Positions 48,610 to 59,521 of a stretch of DNA of 64,000 bases are shown here, piece after piece. The position numbers and the translations under genes were made by a program. The notes beneath the pieces are model-generated. The model did not search any database. It was not told the origin of the DNA and saw only the letters and a list, made by a program, of their open reading frames with translations. Within the stretch, counting starts at the first letter, position 1. Each line of letters begins with the position of its first letter. Source of the DNA: Gammaproteobacteria bacterium. Lineage in GTDB: Bacteria > Pseudomonadota > Gammaproteobacteria > Pseudomonadales > Azotimanducaceae. The stretch lies in the NCBI GenBank assembly GCA_009837185.1, contig VXUA01000042.1:54816-118815 (forward strand), written 5' to 3'.

Positions 48610-51600
48610 CTAGGCTTCTATCGCGTCTGTTTCTGTAGCTTTCTCAGGTGATGTTATGATCGAGTTTTTCAGTTCTTGTACGCGATCAGCAACTCGGTCC
48701 CAAGACGCTTGCTTAACATGGCCGTAGCCACGCACTTCGCTGTAACATCGAATGAGTTCAACTGCGTTGGAGAAGTTCTCTTCGTTCAAATTGGTAAGCA
48801 ATGAATTCATCATTTGATCAAATTCGCGCAGGAGCTTCCGTTCAAATTTTCGTTCCTCGATATGTTTAAAGGGGTCTAGGATTGTTCCTCTTACTCCCTT
48901 GAACTTTGCAAGCAGTTTCAAGAACACACGTACCCAACCGTCCACACGAACTTTTGACTTTTGTGCCCGCGGTAGCCACGTCGGGGCAAACGCGAATTGG
49001 AAACTTTGGACATTAGTGAATTGGTCATCCATAAACCTTTGAAAGTTCGGATGGGTAAGTAACCGCGCAACTTCGTACTCGTCTTTAGTAGCCAGAAGTT
49101 TGAAATAGGTCTCGATTGCTAGTTTTGACAGAGTCTCGGAGTCTCCAGCGACCTGTTTTTCTACACTTTGAATCTTGTCCGCAAAAATCTGTAAGCGAGC
49201 TGCGTACTTCGCATCTTGATACTCTGTCAGAAACTCTATTCGATCGTCGATGAGTTCTTCCATCGTTCGTTCGACTTTTGGAAACATTGCTTCTTCAGGT
49301 TGCCCTGATATGTCGAGGAAGTTGGAGTCAAGCGCGAACTTGCGTCCCGCGCGAAACGCTAAGATATTTTTCTCGACAAGGGTGGCGTTGATCGTCAACG
49401 CCTGTTCGATACTGGTTGCCTTTAATGGAATCAACCCCAATTGCCAAGCATAACCGAGCAACGTCATGTTCGCGGTGGTGCTCGCACCACTGACTCGTAC
49501 TGAGAGTCTGTCTGCATCAATGGTCTTCAACGTCTGCCCGAAAGAGGCTAGCTGTTCGACTAGTTCTGAATTTTCAACATCTGCTTGGCGTTGGAGCACA
49601 AACTTCGATGTTGGAACTAGATGTGTATTCACCACGATGTTGGTTCGAGTATTGTCGAGTGTCGTCACTGATTCTTGGGATAGTGAAGTTACGAGATCAG
49701 ATCCGAGGAGTACATCTGTTTCTCGTTCGGAGATTTGGGTGCGAAGAACCTCATTGTCGCTGATTCGGACGTTCGCAAAAACAGCACCACCCTTTTGTGC
49801 GAGCCCGGTCATATCAAGATTCGAAGCGTGTTTACCTTCAATAGTGGCTGCCATTCCTAGTACTTGACTCAAGGTCACCACACCTGTACCACCAACACCC
49901 GCGACCAAGACATTTGCGCTCGTAGGTAGTGCTACACTAGGATCCGGAAGTGAGCTCAAATCAATTTGCACTGTCTTGGGTTCGACAAGCTCGGCTTCAA
50001 CTTCTATCATTGCCGGGCAATAGCCTTGCATGCAACTCAGATCCTGATTACAAGCAGTCTGATTGATCTTGCGTTTCACACCAAGGTCAGTAACGACCGG
50101 TTCTATCGCGCTACACATCGAAGCCCTTGTGCAATCGCCGCAACCTTCGCAAACTGCATCATTGATTACAACGCGTTTCATTTTCTTGGGTATTAAGCCA
50201 CGCTTTCGCCGCCGTCGTAATTCGTTGGCGCAGACTTGATCGTAGATCAAAATGGTGCACCCTTTAACTTGTCGCAACTGGGCTTGCACTCTATCCAAAT
50301 CGTCGCGATGGCTGACTTCGTAATTACGCTCTTCATAGCGTCGAGGATCGTCCGTTACGATATGTACTGCCGAGACGTTTTCTGCGAGTACCTGTCGCAC
50401 AATGTCATCTACAGTGAGATCACCTTCAACAGCTTGTCCACCTGTCATCGCGACTGCGTCGTTGTACAGAATTTTGTAGGTTACATTCACCCCCGCGGCG
50501 ACACAAGCACGAATCGCCATGAGACCGGAATGAAAGTAGGTACCGTCTCCTAGATTCACAAAGATGTGTTGATCATCTACAAAAGGAGCTTGTCCGATCC
50601 AATTCGCACCTTCACCTCCCATATGAGTAAACGTGTGCGTGTTGCGGTCCATCCATTGCACCATGTAATGACACCCAATACCTGCGAGCGCTCGACTGTC
50701 TTCTGGAATTTTTGTTGAGACGCTATGGGGACATCCTGGACAGTACAACGGTAATCTAGATGCGTTAGCCGGCGTGTGCGCACTTCCCCAAGGTTCGCCA
50801 AGAGCTATGTCCGATCTGGGAATAGAAATGCCGTGATCTCGAAATACATCGATGAGCGCACGAACGATCATATCACAGCTTATTTCTCCAACAGTCGGAA
50901 AGAGTTCTTTTCCGTGTCGTGTTCGGCGTCCTTCGATGTCCGGAGCATCTTTTCCATAGAGGATGCTCTTGAGTGTATCTTCCAAATAGGGATACTTGCC
51001 TTCAACCACTAAGATCGCCGGAACATCTTTCAGTAGCGTCTTTACATGAGAGGATTCCAGTGGCCAAACTTGTCCAATCTTCACGATTCGAACACCGATC
51101 GCTGCTAGTGTTTGTTCGTCAGCAAATCCTATCAGTCGAAGTGCCTGCCGGACGTCAGTGTACGCTTTCCCAACACCTAAGATTGCTAATCTCGGGTTGT
51201 CAGTATCGACAGTTATGTGGTTCAGATTGTTGACTGTGCCAAATCGAGCTGCGAGTGCAATTTTTGAAGCGATTCGAAGTTCTTGTTCTTGGGGGGTATC
51301 AAGTAGGCGGATGTGAGGATCTAATTCCGTTTCAGGACACTCAAACGAGAAATTCAGTTTTTCAGTTCTTAGAGTAGTAGCACTATCCATGATTGCGGTG
51401 ATCGCAGTTAGTGCGACCCAACAACCGGAGTACCTCGAGAGTGCCCATGCAGCAATTCCTAGATTGAGTAAATCTTCAATGTCGCATGGTGTTAGGACTG
51501 GGATTTGAAACTCCCGAAGTGCACCGATACTATTGGAAGGTAGAGTAGATGATTTACATGCCGGGTCATCGCCTACAAGTGCAACAACACCTCCATATTT

Positions 51601-52017
51601 TGATGTGCCGGCTCGATTCGCGTGCCGAAACGCGTCGCCGGACCGATCGACACCTGGAGCTTTTCCATACCATAATCCAAACACGCCATCGTAGCTCGCG
51701 GTAGGATAAATGTTCGCCTGTTGGGTTCCCCATACAGACGTAGCGGCTAAATCTTCATTTACTCCTGGCTCGAACTTAATCCTATGGTCTTTGAGAAGCT
51801 TTGCTTCTTGCGTTAACGCTTGATCGACGCCTCCCAATGGAGAACCGCGATATCCACTCACAAATCCGGCAGTCTTTAGTCCATTTCTTGTGTCTAGGCG
51901 ACTCTGCTCTAACAGCAGGCGGGTGATTACTTGCGTCCCGTTGATCCAAATCGGTCCCTCCGTCATCGTATATTTGTCAGAAAGTTGAGTTTCGAAAAGA
52001 TCGGCGCGACGCTTCAT
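48610..52017 (-). CDS. Fused indolepyruvate:ferredoxin oxidoreductase family protein
   Basis: A 1,135-residue single chain joining the IorA and IorB activities, oxidatively decarboxylating aryl- or branched 2-oxo acids with CoA and ferredoxin. The N-terminal pyrimidine domain begins FVSGYRGSPLGGVDQAL. The TPP-binding domain is near residues 455-590 (GIGCHYMVQWMDR, FVNLGDGTYFHSG, ILYNDAVAMTGGQ). A ferredoxin-like domain with cysteines CEGCGDC and CNQDLSCMQGYC lies near 615-660. The gamma domain begins VLVAGVGGTGVVTLSQ and contains the MTGLAQKGGAV block. Divergent from an Lrp-type regulator across a very AT-rich 138-bp gap. Confidence 0.92.
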   Translation of the reverse strand: MKRRADLFETQLSDKYTMTEGPIWINGTQVITRLLLEQSRLDTRNGLKTAGFVSGYRGSPLGGVDQALTQEAKLLKDHRIKFEPGVNEDLAATSVWGTQQANIYPTASYDGVFGLWYGKAPGVDRSGDAFRHANRAGTSKYGGVVALVGDDPACKSSTLPSNSIGALREFQIPVLTPCDIEDLLNLGIAAWALSRYSGCWVALTAITAIMDSATTLRTEKLNFSFECPETELDPHIRLLDTPQEQELRIASKIALAARFGTVNNLNHITVDTDNPRLAILGVGKAYTDVRQALRLIGFADEQTLAAIGVRIVKIGQVWPLESSHVKTLLKDVPAILVVEGKYPYLEDTLKSILYGKDAPDIEGRRTRHGKELFPTVGEISCDMIVRALIDVFRDHGISIPRSDIALGEPWGSAHTPANASRLPLYCPGCPHSVSTKIPEDSRALAGIGCHYMVQWMDRNTHTFTHMGGEGANWIGQAPFVDDQHIFVNLGDGTYFHSGLMAIRACVAAGVNVTYKILYNDAVAMTGGQAVEGDLTVDDIVRQVLAENVSAVHIVTDDPRRYEERNYEVSHRDDLDRVQAQLRQVKGCTILIYDQVCANELRRRRKRGLIPKKMKRVVINDAVCEGCGDCTRASMCSAIEPVVTDLGVKRKINQTACNQDLSCMQGYCPAMIEVEAELVEPKTVQIDLSSLPDPSVALPTSANVLVAGVGGTGVVTLSQVLGMAATIEGKHASNLDMTGLAQKGGAVFANVRISDNEVLRTQISERETDVLLGSDLVTSLSQESVTTLDNTRTNIVVNTHLVPTSKFVLQRQADVENSELVEQLASFGQTLKTIDADRLSVRVSGASTTANMTLLGYAWQLGLIPLKATSIEQALTINATLVEKNILAFRAGRKFALDSNFLDISGQPEEAMFPKVERTMEELIDDRIEFLTEYQDAKYAARLQIFADKIQSVEKQVAGDSETLSKLAIETYFKLLATKDEYEVARLLTHPNFQRFMDDQFTNVQSFQFAFAPTWLPRAQKSKVRVDGWVRVFLKLLAKFKGVRGTILDPFKHIEERKFERKLLREFDQMMNSLLTNLNEENFSNAVELIRCYSEVRGYGHVKQASWDRVADRVQELKNSIITSPEKATETDAIEA

Positions 52018-52155
52018 TTAAGGAACATTACAGTAGACATTGGGGACATATTATGTTATGCAAAATCAATAAAATATGTGCACCATTACTTTCTCTTTAT
52101 TGTAAAATATTAGAATAATTTTTTAATACTATTCAGTTAATTAGTATGGAATGTA
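52018..52155. promoter_or_regulatory. AT-rich divergent control region (Lrp / oxidoreductase)
   Basis: 138 bp, strikingly AT-rich (long A/T runs at 52061-52140), between the leftward 2-oxoacid oxidoreductase and the rightward Lrp-type gene. Lrp proteins commonly bind such AT-rich DNA and regulate themselves and a divergent neighbour. Site boundaries cannot be read here. Confidence 0.45.
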
Positions 52156-52635
52156 ATGCAATTGGATAGACTAGATATTTCCATTCTCCGACAGTTACAG
52201 GAGAATGCATCCGTCTCCATCCAGGAATTGGGCTCTCGAGTTGGATTGTCCGCAACACCCTGTTGGCGTAGAGTCAAGCGACTCCAAAAGGAAGGCTTCA
52301 TTCGAAAGCAAGTCGCGCTGTTGGACGCGCAGTTACTGGAACTTAAAGTCAATGTTTTCGTTCATGTGAAATTGAAAGCCCACAGCGACGAAGTGCTTAA
52401 GAAGTTTGAAGAGTCAGTCGCGACAATTCCTGAGGTAGTGGAGTGCTACAGCGTGTCTGGGGACACTGACTTTTTATTACGAATCGTCGTCGCCGACGTA
52501 GCAACTTACGAGACTCTACTGTATAAGAAACTCATCCAATTGCGCGAAGTCGGGACTCTAAATTCGATGTTTGCGTTGCGTCAGGTGAAGTACACCACTG
52601 AGCTACCCATTACATCGGGACCCACGCCTCGCTGA
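52156..52635 (+). CDS. Lrp/AsnC-family transcriptional regulator
   Basis: A 159-residue regulator. The N-terminal winged helix reads LDRLDISILRQLQENASVSIQELGSRVGLSATPCWRRVKRLQKEGFI. The C-terminal RAM domain has VPEVVECYSVSGDTDFLLRIVV-like sequence (IPEVVECYSVSGDTDFLLR), the effector-binding region. The divergent position suggests it controls the adjacent 2-oxoacid:ferredoxin oxidoreductase in response to an amino acid; that link is inference. It converges with the carboxyltransferase gene, with one base between the stops. Confidence 0.93.
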   Translation: MQLDRLDISILRQLQENASVSIQELGSRVGLSATPCWRRVKRLQKEGFIRKQVALLDAQLLELKVNVFVHVKLKAHSDEVLKKFEESVATIPEVVECYSVSGDTDFLLRIVVADVATYETLLYKKLIQLREVGTLNSMFALRQVKYTTELPITSGPTPR

Positions 52636-52636
52636 G

Positions 52637-54247
52637 CTACATACGGAAAATACCAAACTTCGATGTGTTTGCCGAAAACTCGCGGGCGGCACATTGCAAT
52701 GCCAAACCAAGATTACTTCGAGTATCCACTGGGTCGATGACGCCGTCGTCCCACAAGCGCGCACTAGCATAGTATGGATGTCCCTCTTTTTCATACTGCG
52801 CGCGAATCTCAGCGATAAATTCTGCTTCCTCGGTTTCCTTCCAAGTCTTAGCCTTTACGGTAAGGCTATCTCTCTTTACCGTAGCGAGTACATTCGCGGC
52901 TTGCTCTCCTCCCATCACAGAGATTCTGGCGTTCGGCCAAGTCCATAACATTCGTGCGTCGTACGCGCGGCCGCACATTGCATAGTTCCCTGCACCAAAG
53001 GAACCGCCAATGATGACGGTAAATTTCGGAACGGAAGCGCACGCGACGGCGGTAACCATTTTCGCACCTTCTTTAGCAATTCCCGAATTTTCATATTTTT
53101 TACCAACCATGAAGCCCGTGATGTTTTGAAAAAACACTAGAGGGATTCCTCGTCTATCCGCGAGCTGGATGAAGTGCGCACCTTTCAATGCAGATTCACC
53201 AAACAACACGCCATTGTTTGCCAAGATTGCGACGGGGTAACCAAAGATGCGGGCAAATCCACAGACCAAAGTCTCCCCGTACAAAGGTTTAAATTCCTGC
53301 AACCGGGATCCGTCCACTATTCTTACGAGTATTTCTCTCACGTCGTAGGGAGTTCTCGTGTCGGTTGGAACGATCCCGTAAATCTCCTTGGGATCGTATA
53401 GGGGTTCTTCTGGAGATTCAGTGTCTACACTACTCCGGTACGTTAAGTTGCTGTCACTAACGATGTCGCGAGCGACAGTTAATGCATGCGTGTCATTTTC
53501 GGCTAAGTGATCAGCCACTCCCGATACGCGCGCGTGAACGTCGCCACCTCCAAGTTCTTCCGCACCCACGACTTCTCCAGTTGCTGCTTTGACCAGAGGC
53601 GGACCTCCTAAAAAAATGGTGCCTTGTTCCTTGACAATAATTGTTTGATCACTCATCGCGGGCACATAAGCACCGCCGGCAGTGCAAGAGCCCATCACAA
53701 TCGAAATCTGTGGTAATCCACGCGCCGACATATTTGCTTGGTTGTAAAAAATCCTACCGAAGTGTTCTCGATCAGGAAAAACCTCTGCTTGAGATGGAAG
53801 AAACGCACCTCCAGAATCGACCAAATAAATACACGGAAGGTTGTTCTCTAGAGCTATGGTTTGAGCACGCAAGTGTTTTCTTACAGTGATCGGGTAATAC
53901 GTACCTCCTTTGACGGTTGCGTCGTTTGCAATGATGACACATGGTGTTCCGTGGACTCTACCAATACCGGTGATAATGCCACCACACGGTACGACGTCGT
54001 CATAAAGTTGGTAGGCGGCGAGTGGGGAAAATTCCAAAAACGTCGAATCTCGATCAAGCAGTGTCGAGATTCGTTGTCGCGGTAGGAGCTTACCACGTTT
54101 CAGGTGGAGGCTTCGAGCTTTTTCCGTACCACCCTGCGCGATTTCGTCGAGTAAGGCACTTAGTTTCGACACGAGTGTTTGGTTTTCTTGTTGGTTCTGT
54201 TGGAACGTCTTGTCTCGAGAGTTCACCTTGGACTGAAAATTGTTCAT
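52637..54247 (-). CDS. Acyl-CoA carboxylase beta (carboxyltransferase) subunit, MccB-like
   Basis: A 536-residue carboxyltransferase that moves CO2 from biotin to an acyl-CoA. I choose the ATG at 54247, eight bases after AGGA; a TTG at 54268 overlapping the alr stop is an alternative. Key blocks are [15 protein letters not shown] near residue 170, [33 protein letters not shown] near 200-232 and [16 protein letters not shown] near 425. Length and the [17 protein letters not shown] block fit methylcrotonyl-CoA carboxylase beta best. The biotin-carrying alpha subunit and leucine-degradation genes are not in the window. Confidence 0.9.
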   Translation of the reverse strand: MNNFQSKVNSRDKTFQQNQQENQTLVSKLSALLDEIAQGGTEKARSLHLKRGKLLPRQRISTLLDRDSTFLEFSPLAAYQLYDDVVPCGGIITGIGRVHGTPCVIIANDATVKGGTYYPITVRKHLRAQTIALENNLPCIYLVDSGGAFLPSQAEVFPDREHFGRIFYNQANMSARGLPQISIVMGSCTAGGAYVPAMSDQTIIVKEQGTIFLGGPPLVKAATGEVVGAEELGGGDVHARVSGVADHLAENDTHALTVARDIVSDSNLTYRSSVDTESPEEPLYDPKEIYGIVPTDTRTPYDVREILVRIVDGSRLQEFKPLYGETLVCGFARIFGYPVAILANNGVLFGESALKGAHFIQLADRRGIPLVFFQNITGFMVGKKYENSGIAKEGAKMVTAVACASVPKFTVIIGGSFGAGNYAMCGRAYDARMLWTWPNARISVMGGEQAANVLATVKRDSLTVKAKTWKETEEAEFIAEIRAQYEKEGHPYYASARLWDDGVIDPVDTRSNLGLALQCAAREFSANTSKFGIFRM

Positions 54248-54264
54248 GTATTGTCCTGTTTTGT

Positions 54265-55299
54265 TCAATCCCTCACCGTCGCGTTTCCGACCTGAGTAAG
54301 TACCTCATACGCGATCGTATTCGTGGTTGCTGCAACTTCATCGACCGAGATGGTAGGACCAATGAGCTCAACAAAATCACTTTCTTTTAAATCTGTAACC
54401 TGTGTACAGTCTACATGAATTGCGTCCATAGTGACTTTTCCTATTATGGGCATGCGCTGACCACCGAAGGCAACAGACCCGTTATTCGACAGCGCGAGAG
54501 ATATGCCATCCGCGTAGCCGATTCCAACAACTGCTATGCGAGTTTGCATAGAAGTGATAAAGGAAGCACCGTATCCTACGGCTGAGTCTGGTTCTACTTC
54601 TCGAATCTGAAGGACTTGTCCTTCAAGAGTGCATACTGGCTTTACAGGACTCTCTTGATCCACAAATGGGTTACCACCGTAGAGTCCTATACCAGGACGA
54701 ACGACATCCCCTTGAAACCGTTCACCATTCAGAATAGCCGCCGAGTTTCCAACACTCGTGGGCGTGTTGGGGAAATACGTTTTTACTCTCTCGAACTGTG
54801 CGATTTGAACCTCGTTCTGCGGGTGATCGGGTTGGTCGGCACATGCCAAATGGGTTATTAGAAGGCAAACATTAAATGAAGAGAAGTCTAGTCCATCCAA
54901 ATTTTTGGAATCAAAGCCAAGACGTTGCATCCCAGTGTCTACGTGAATCGCACAAGGAAATTCTCGATTGGACTCCCATAGCTTGAGCTGATCCGGCGTG
55001 TTCAAAACTGGGATTAGTTTGTGTTCCGCAATCTGTTGCACAGCCGCGTCGTTCAGTGGCCCAGATAGCACATAGATATTTGCAGTGGTCAGATCGCGAA
55101 TGACGATTCCTTCTCTGGGTGTGGCAACGAAAAAGTGTTGGCAGCCTTCTTGATGTAGTAGCTGCACGACTCGACGAGCTCCGGTTCCGTACGCATTTGC
55201 CTTTACTACAGCACCGCACGCACTCCGAGAGCGCGTTTTGAACAGTGCGTAGTTTGCTAGAAAAGCCTGTTCGTCAAATGTAAAACGCTTGTATGCCAT
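54265..55299 (-). CDS. alr: Alanine racemase
   Basis: A 344-residue PLP enzyme that makes D-alanine for peptidoglycan. The PLP lysine lies in [10 protein letters not shown] near residue 33. The catalytic tyrosine region is [25 protein letters not shown] near 240-265 and the metal/substrate loop is [15 protein letters not shown] near 290. It is slightly short (family about 355-370), with trimmed termini but all catalytic parts. It stands 17 bp before the carboxylase start on the same strand. Confidence 0.94.
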   Translation of the reverse strand: MAYKRFTFDEQAFLANYALFKTRSRSACGAVVKANAYGTGARRVVQLLHQEGCQHFFVATPREGIVIRDLTTANIYVLSGPLNDAAVQQIAEHKLIPVLNTPDQLKLWESNREFPCAIHVDTGMQRLGFDSKNLDGLDFSSFNVCLLITHLACADQPDHPQNEVQIAQFERVKTYFPNTPTSVGNSAAILNGERFQGDVVRPGIGLYGGNPFVDQESPVKPVCTLEGQVLQIREVEPDSAVGYGASFITSMQTRIAVVGIGYADGISLALSNNGSVAFGGQRMPIIGKVTMDAIHVDCTQVTDLKESDFVELIGPTISVDEVAATTNTIAYEVLTQVGNATVRD

Positions 55300-55389
55300 T
55301 AAGAGCTAGCGTGCGCACACGCGTCTGTGTTAATACCACTACCGGCTCTGTAGTTTACAAGCCTTACTGTTATTACAAAATACCGTGCT

Positions 55390-57687
55390 TTAACCTAGAT
55401 AAAACCCTTCCTCGCTTATTGGAAGTGTTCGTACTCGGTGCCCACATGCCGCAAAAATAGCGTTTCCTACGGCTGGTGCGAGAGGGGGAAATACGGGCTC
55501 CCCAAGACCTGTGGGAGAATGTTCACCGGTATCGATGAAGTGCGCCTCGACGGCTGGTGAGACTGAAGCACGCATGATTCGATATTTATCGAAATTCGTT
55601 TGTTCGGCCCTTCCATTTTCAAAGGTTATCGATAAGTCCATCATCGTCGATAGAGCGTCGATCACACTACCCTCCACTTGATTCTCGGCACCGCTCAAAT
55701 TTATGATGGGTCCGACATCAGAGGCCACGGTGACGTTATGTACCTTCAGTTTGCGCCGTATGACGTTCTCACCGCTTCGATTTGTAACAGTGTCTTCTTC
55801 GCCCCCGACGCTAACTTCAGCAACTATAGCGATGTGCCCCGCATGACTATAGTAAAAAGCTACGCCCATGCCTGAACTTTTAGGAAGTTCTTTCCCCCAT
55901 CCAGCTTTTTCTGCAGCAAATTTTACGACATTTACCGCTCGACCAGTGTGCATACCTCGCCCTCGCCGACCACCCCCGACAGATCTTGGTTCACCAAGGA
56001 CTTCGAGCAATACTTCAAGAGAATCACGCTGTGCAGCATGTGCCAGTTCATCAAGAAAACTCTGTACCACGAAAGCGAAAACATTGGCTCCGGGCGCTCG
56101 CCACGCGGCACATCGGTGCGCCCAATTTATTGCGGTTTGTTCAACTCGTAAATTTTCGACCAAGCCGCCAGGGAAGACACCACCACTCATGCTATTAGCG
56201 GGTCGCCCACCTGGTGCGAATGCGATATAGCGGTTGCGCCATCCGGTTACTTTTCCATTGTCATCAACACATCCGTCCATTTGGTGAAAACCACCGGCTC
56301 GGAACAGGTCGTACCGCACATCATCTTCACGAGTCCACTGTAGTTTTACTGGATTTTTGGATCGACGGGCAATCGCTGCTGCTTCGAATAGAAAGTCGTT
56401 ATACAATCTCCGCCCAAAGCCACCCCCACAACGCATTTGATGAAGTGTGACTTGAGATTCTTCCAAGCCGGTCAATCTCGCCGCGGTAGGAATGGCCCAG
56501 CTCGGAGTCTGAGTCGGTGCCCAGAGTTCTAAGGAGTCGCCTTTATAGTGTGCAGTACAGTTTTGTGGCTCTAGTGGAGCGTGCGATACAAAGTGATATT
56601 CGTAAAAACCGCGTGAAGTCGCAGTGCCGGTGGACATGGCTGCATCAAAATCACCGTTGTTAGCTATCTGAGTAGCAGGTTCTTGAGCTAGTCTAGCCGC
56701 TTCTTTCCTCGCGGCACTCCAGCTGTCTTTAGCGGCATTAGTCTCGTTCCACTCAATCTTGAGCGCACGTTTTGCTTGGAATGCTTCCCAAGTGCTATTC
56801 GCAATAATTGCGACACCAGGAAGTAGGTCATTGCCGTTGCCGGTTCCTTCTAAAGTGAAAGCATCTACCACACCACGCATTTTTTTGATGTCTTCAATGT
56901 TTGCCGATTGGACAGTACCACCAATCGCCGGACACTTTTGATAGATCGCGTATTTCATATCGGGTAAAGAAACATCGATCCCAAACAACGGCTCGCCGCG
57001 TACCAAAGCTTCGTTGTCGACACCGGTAGTGCGAGTTCCGAGCAATCGAAATTGCTTTGGATCTTTAAGTCTTACATTCTCTGAGGAGGGTACCGGTAGT
57101 GTTGCTGCCATACTTGCGAGTTCTTGATAAGATAACTGTTGACCTGTACCCGCGTGTAAGACCTGACTCAATTCGGTCGATAGCGTACTGGGAGAAACAC
57201 TCCATTGTTCGGCTGCGGCTTGGACTAGCATGGCGCGCGCGGTAGCGCCGGCTTGTCGTAGTTTTGCGTAATTACTTGGAATCGCCGTTGAACCTCCAGC
57301 GTACTGTTGCCCGTATGCCGCTGGATTAATTTCCGATTGGACTACTCTGATTTCAGTCCAATCCGCGTCTAGTTCCTCGGCGACAATCATCGGCAAAGAA
57401 GTTTTGACGCCTTGGCCAATTTCTGGATTGGGTGCATATAACGTTATACCCTCTGAATCGATTTTGATGTAGCCACTTGGATTGAAATCGACATGGTCTG
57501 CGTGAGCTCGAGCGCGTGAAAGAGCAAATCCCAACATCAGTCCACCGCCTGCAATACCGGTCAATTTCAGAAACTGTCGTCGGTCTAATTTGAAGATATG
57601 AGCATTTTGAGTTGCATAGTCCGGTTGAGCTTGCCTTGTGAAGAATTCAGTGATCTCATTTACACTGTCGTAGTTCAAAGTACTCAT
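55390..57687 (-). CDS. Tat-exported molybdopterin hydroxylase large subunit (isoquinoline 1-oxidoreductase beta type)
   Basis: A 765-residue catalytic subunit. The start is the ATG at 57687, five bases after GGAGGT; a TTG six bases earlier is less likely. A Tat motif [22 protein letters not shown] begins near residue 35, so the enzyme is exported to the periplasm. Molybdopterin blocks include [44 protein letters not shown] near 405 and a final [21 protein letters not shown] with the active-site Glu. The chain matches the IorB-type or aldehyde dehydrogenase group, which uses a cytochrome partner rather than an FAD subunit; no FAD subunit is encoded here. Substrate unknown. Confidence 0.92.
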   Translation of the reverse strand: MSTLNYDSVNEITEFFTRQAQPDYATQNAHIFKLDRRQFLKLTGIAGGGLMLGFALSRARAHADHVDFNPSGYIKIDSEGITLYAPNPEIGQGVKTSLPMIVAEELDADWTEIRVVQSEINPAAYGQQYAGGSTAIPSNYAKLRQAGATARAMLVQAAAEQWSVSPSTLSTELSQVLHAGTGQQLSYQELASMAATLPVPSSENVRLKDPKQFRLLGTRTTGVDNEALVRGEPLFGIDVSLPDMKYAIYQKCPAIGGTVQSANIEDIKKMRGVVDAFTLEGTGNGNDLLPGVAIIANSTWEAFQAKRALKIEWNETNAAKDSWSAARKEAARLAQEPATQIANNGDFDAAMSTGTATSRGFYEYHFVSHAPLEPQNCTAHYKGDSLELWAPTQTPSWAIPTAARLTGLEESQVTLHQMRCGGGFGRRLYNDFLFEAAAIARRSKNPVKLQWTREDDVRYDLFRAGGFHQMDGCVDDNGKVTGWRNRYIAFAPGGRPANSMSGGVFPGGLVENLRVEQTAINWAHRCAAWRAPGANVFAFVVQSFLDELAHAAQRDSLEVLLEVLGEPRSVGGGRRGRGMHTGRAVNVVKFAAEKAGWGKELPKSSGMGVAFYYSHAGHIAIVAEVSVGGEEDTVTNRSGENVIRRKLKVHNVTVASDVGPIINLSGAENQVEGSVIDALSTMMDLSITFENGRAEQTNFDKYRIMRASVSPAVEAHFIDTGEHSPTGLGEPVFPPLAPAVGNAIFAACGHRVRTLPISEEGFYLG

Positions 57688-57689
57688 CG

Positions 57690-58169
57690 TCAACCTCCGT
57701 TTTGCCCAGACTTATTCTCGTCTGCAACTCGTTTGATCGCGTTGTGGATTCGGATGTACGTGCCACAGCGACAAAGATTAGGATCCATCGCCGCGTAAAT
57801 TTCATCGTCAGTCGGTGTCGGGTTCTTGCGCAACAATGCCTCAGCTGAAATGATTTGACCGGCTTGGCAGTACCCGCATTGGGCGACATCTAGGTCGATC
57901 CACGCTTGTTGTAATCGAGTAAGTGTGCCATCTTTGGCCGCGACTCCTTCGATGGTGGTGACCTGTGCATCTCCCACCGCTGACACTGGATAGAGACAAG
58001 ACTTCATCGCTTCGCCGTTTAGCAGCACGGTACAAGCACCGCATTGACTGATTCCACACCCATATTTGGTACCAAAGAGTGAAAGATGATCGCGTAGTAC
58101 CCAAAGGAGAGGAGTTCGGGGGTTGATTTCACCGAGGTCGTGCGTCGCGCCATTCACGTTGATCTTCAT
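57690..58169 (-). CDS. Molybdenum hydroxylase small (2Fe-2S) subunit, IorA type
   Basis: A 159-residue two-cluster iron-sulfur subunit. Cysteines C38, C43, C46 and C58 hold the first [2Fe-2S] cluster and C98, C101, C133 and C135 the second (CGYCQAG, LCRCGTY). It has no signal of its own and is probably carried through Tat with the large subunit. Its last codons contain the ribosome site of the large-subunit gene. About 2.8 kb downstream of a separate leftward gene group, so this pair forms its own operon. Confidence 0.94.
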   Translation of the reverse strand: MKINVNGATHDLGEINPRTPLLWVLRDHLSLFGTKYGCGISQCGACTVLLNGEAMKSCLYPVSAVGDAQVTTIEGVAAKDGTLTRLQQAWIDLDVAQCGYCQAGQIISAEALLRKNPTPTDDEIYAAMDPNLCRCGTYIRIHNAIKRVADENKSGQNGG

Positions 58170-58439
58170 TGAAAAAATTTTCTCGTGTGTTTAGCTTAAA
58201 AAGAATATGTTATTGAATTGTGTACATATCTGACCACTTCGTGAAACGCACACACATTGAGAAAATTCCTGTTTGCAACCCCAACTAAATCTCAGCTACT
58301 CTAAAGACAAAATATCTTCTTTCACCTTAAAAGATGATTAACTGGTCTCTGCTTTGAAATTGGTTATTAACACGTCGAAAACATCGACGCATATAAACCA
58401 ACTAACGTCGATGAGTCAGATTGTAATTTCTAAACACTC

Positions 58440-59060
58440 TTACTCTGACTCAGGCGAGTCGGTATCTGTCTCTTGATTTGATTCGAGATCGTCGGCGTGC
58501 ATTTTCAGCCAATCCCAAGGTGCAACTGGTTCAATTTCGCGCCACAGCCCCAACTTTCGTTTTTGTGCAAACTTTTCCGCTTCACGGTAAGAGACTACGT
58601 CCGTAATGTCGTCTTCATCGGTGACAGTGGACCAGCCATACCCCTCCATTAGAAGATGTACATTAAAGTTTGAATTTGGATGATTGACGATCAGTACTTT
58701 GACCATTGGTTTTCCTGCGTCATCCGTACTCATTTGTTCCAAGACCACAGTTTCTTTAAGTAGCTCATCCAAGAGATATTGACTAGCTTTTTTTGAAAAA
58801 AACTGCTCTTTGGGTGTTAGTTCAGGGGCATCTATACCCCATAAATCGACTTCCACCCATTCGTCTTCGGAGCACGGTTCGTCCTTGGTTGGACAGTATT
58901 TAAACGTGTCCCCATCAATGATCTCAGTGACTGTACCAGAGGTCACAACAATGTCCGATTCAGTGTCGTCGGTGGATTCGTCCGAGGTCTCGTCAGCTAT
59001 GCAGGCTAATCCAAGTCCCACAATGAACTTGATGATCAGCATTTTTTGCAGCACATGCAT
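58440..59060 (-). CDS. SNase-like lipoprotein lacking both catalytic arginines
   Basis: A 206-residue exported protein. The lipobox GLGLAC gives Cys20 as acylation site. A 20-residue acidic linker leads to a staphylococcal nuclease (OB-fold) domain from about residue 42 to 180. Calcium-binding IIDGDT and GIDAPE (E80, equal to Glu43 of S. aureus nuclease) are kept. The position of Arg35 is D72 and that of Arg87 is K117, so nuclease activity is doubtful. The C-terminal tail is acidic. It may act as a binding protein rather than a nuclease. The ankyrin gene precedes it by 8 bp on the same strand. Confidence 0.82.
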   Translation of the reverse strand: MHVLQKMLIIKFIVGLGLACIADETSDESTDDTESDIVVTSGTVTEIIDGDTFKYCPTKDEPCSEDEWVEVDLWGIDAPELTPKEQFFSKKASQYLLDELLKETVVLEQMSTDDAGKPMVKVLIVNHPNSNFNVHLLMEGYGWSTVTDEDDITDVVSYREAEKFAQKRKLGLWREIEPVAPWDWLKMHADDLESNQETDTDSPESE

Positions 59061-59068
59061 GTGTGTTT

Positions 59069-59521
59069 TTATGAGAGTTTTCCGCCGGTATATGCGTATA
59101 TAAGTTCTTTTAATTTTGTGGTAAAGAACGAATCGTTGCCTTTCTCTTTACACAATTCTATTGCGTAGTCTAGAACAGTTCCCTTTGATGGATGCGCTTG
59201 AATACGAAGGTTAGCACCAAATTCTAGCAGTGTTTGAACTACATCAAGTTGTTCCGAGCGGATTGCACTCAATATTGGAGCTGGACTTTGGCGATTTCGT
59301 TGAGCATTGACTTGGGATCCGGCAACGAGCAGAACACGAGCCAATTTCGCCCTATTTTGGATATCGTCCGGCAATTCGAACAAATTTAACAGTAGGGTGG
59401 AATTTGTTGCATCGCGCCACCTCACAACAGTTGGATATTGAATCAAAAACATTCGTAGCGCGTGGTGATCCGCTACGCTCATTATTTCCATTGCTCTTTC
59501 GAATGCCTGTTCCTCAGTCAT
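59069..59521 (-). CDS. Small ankyrin-repeat protein
   Basis: A 150-residue soluble protein. At least two ankyrin repeats are visible (KLARVLLVAGSQVNAQ near 78-93; SPAPILSAIRSEQLDVVQTLLEFGANLRIQ near 99-128), with degenerate flanking ones. A protein-protein binding role is likely; the partner is unknown. Its ATG directly abuts the stop of the nucleoside hydrolase gene. Confidence 0.75.
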   Translation of the reverse strand: MTEEQAFERAMEIMSVADHHALRMFLIQYPTVVRWRDATNSTLLLNLFELPDDIQNRAKLARVLLVAGSQVNAQRNRQSPAPILSAIRSEQLDVVQTLLEFGANLRIQAHPSKGTVLDYAIELCKEKGNDSFFTTKLKELIYAYTGGKLS

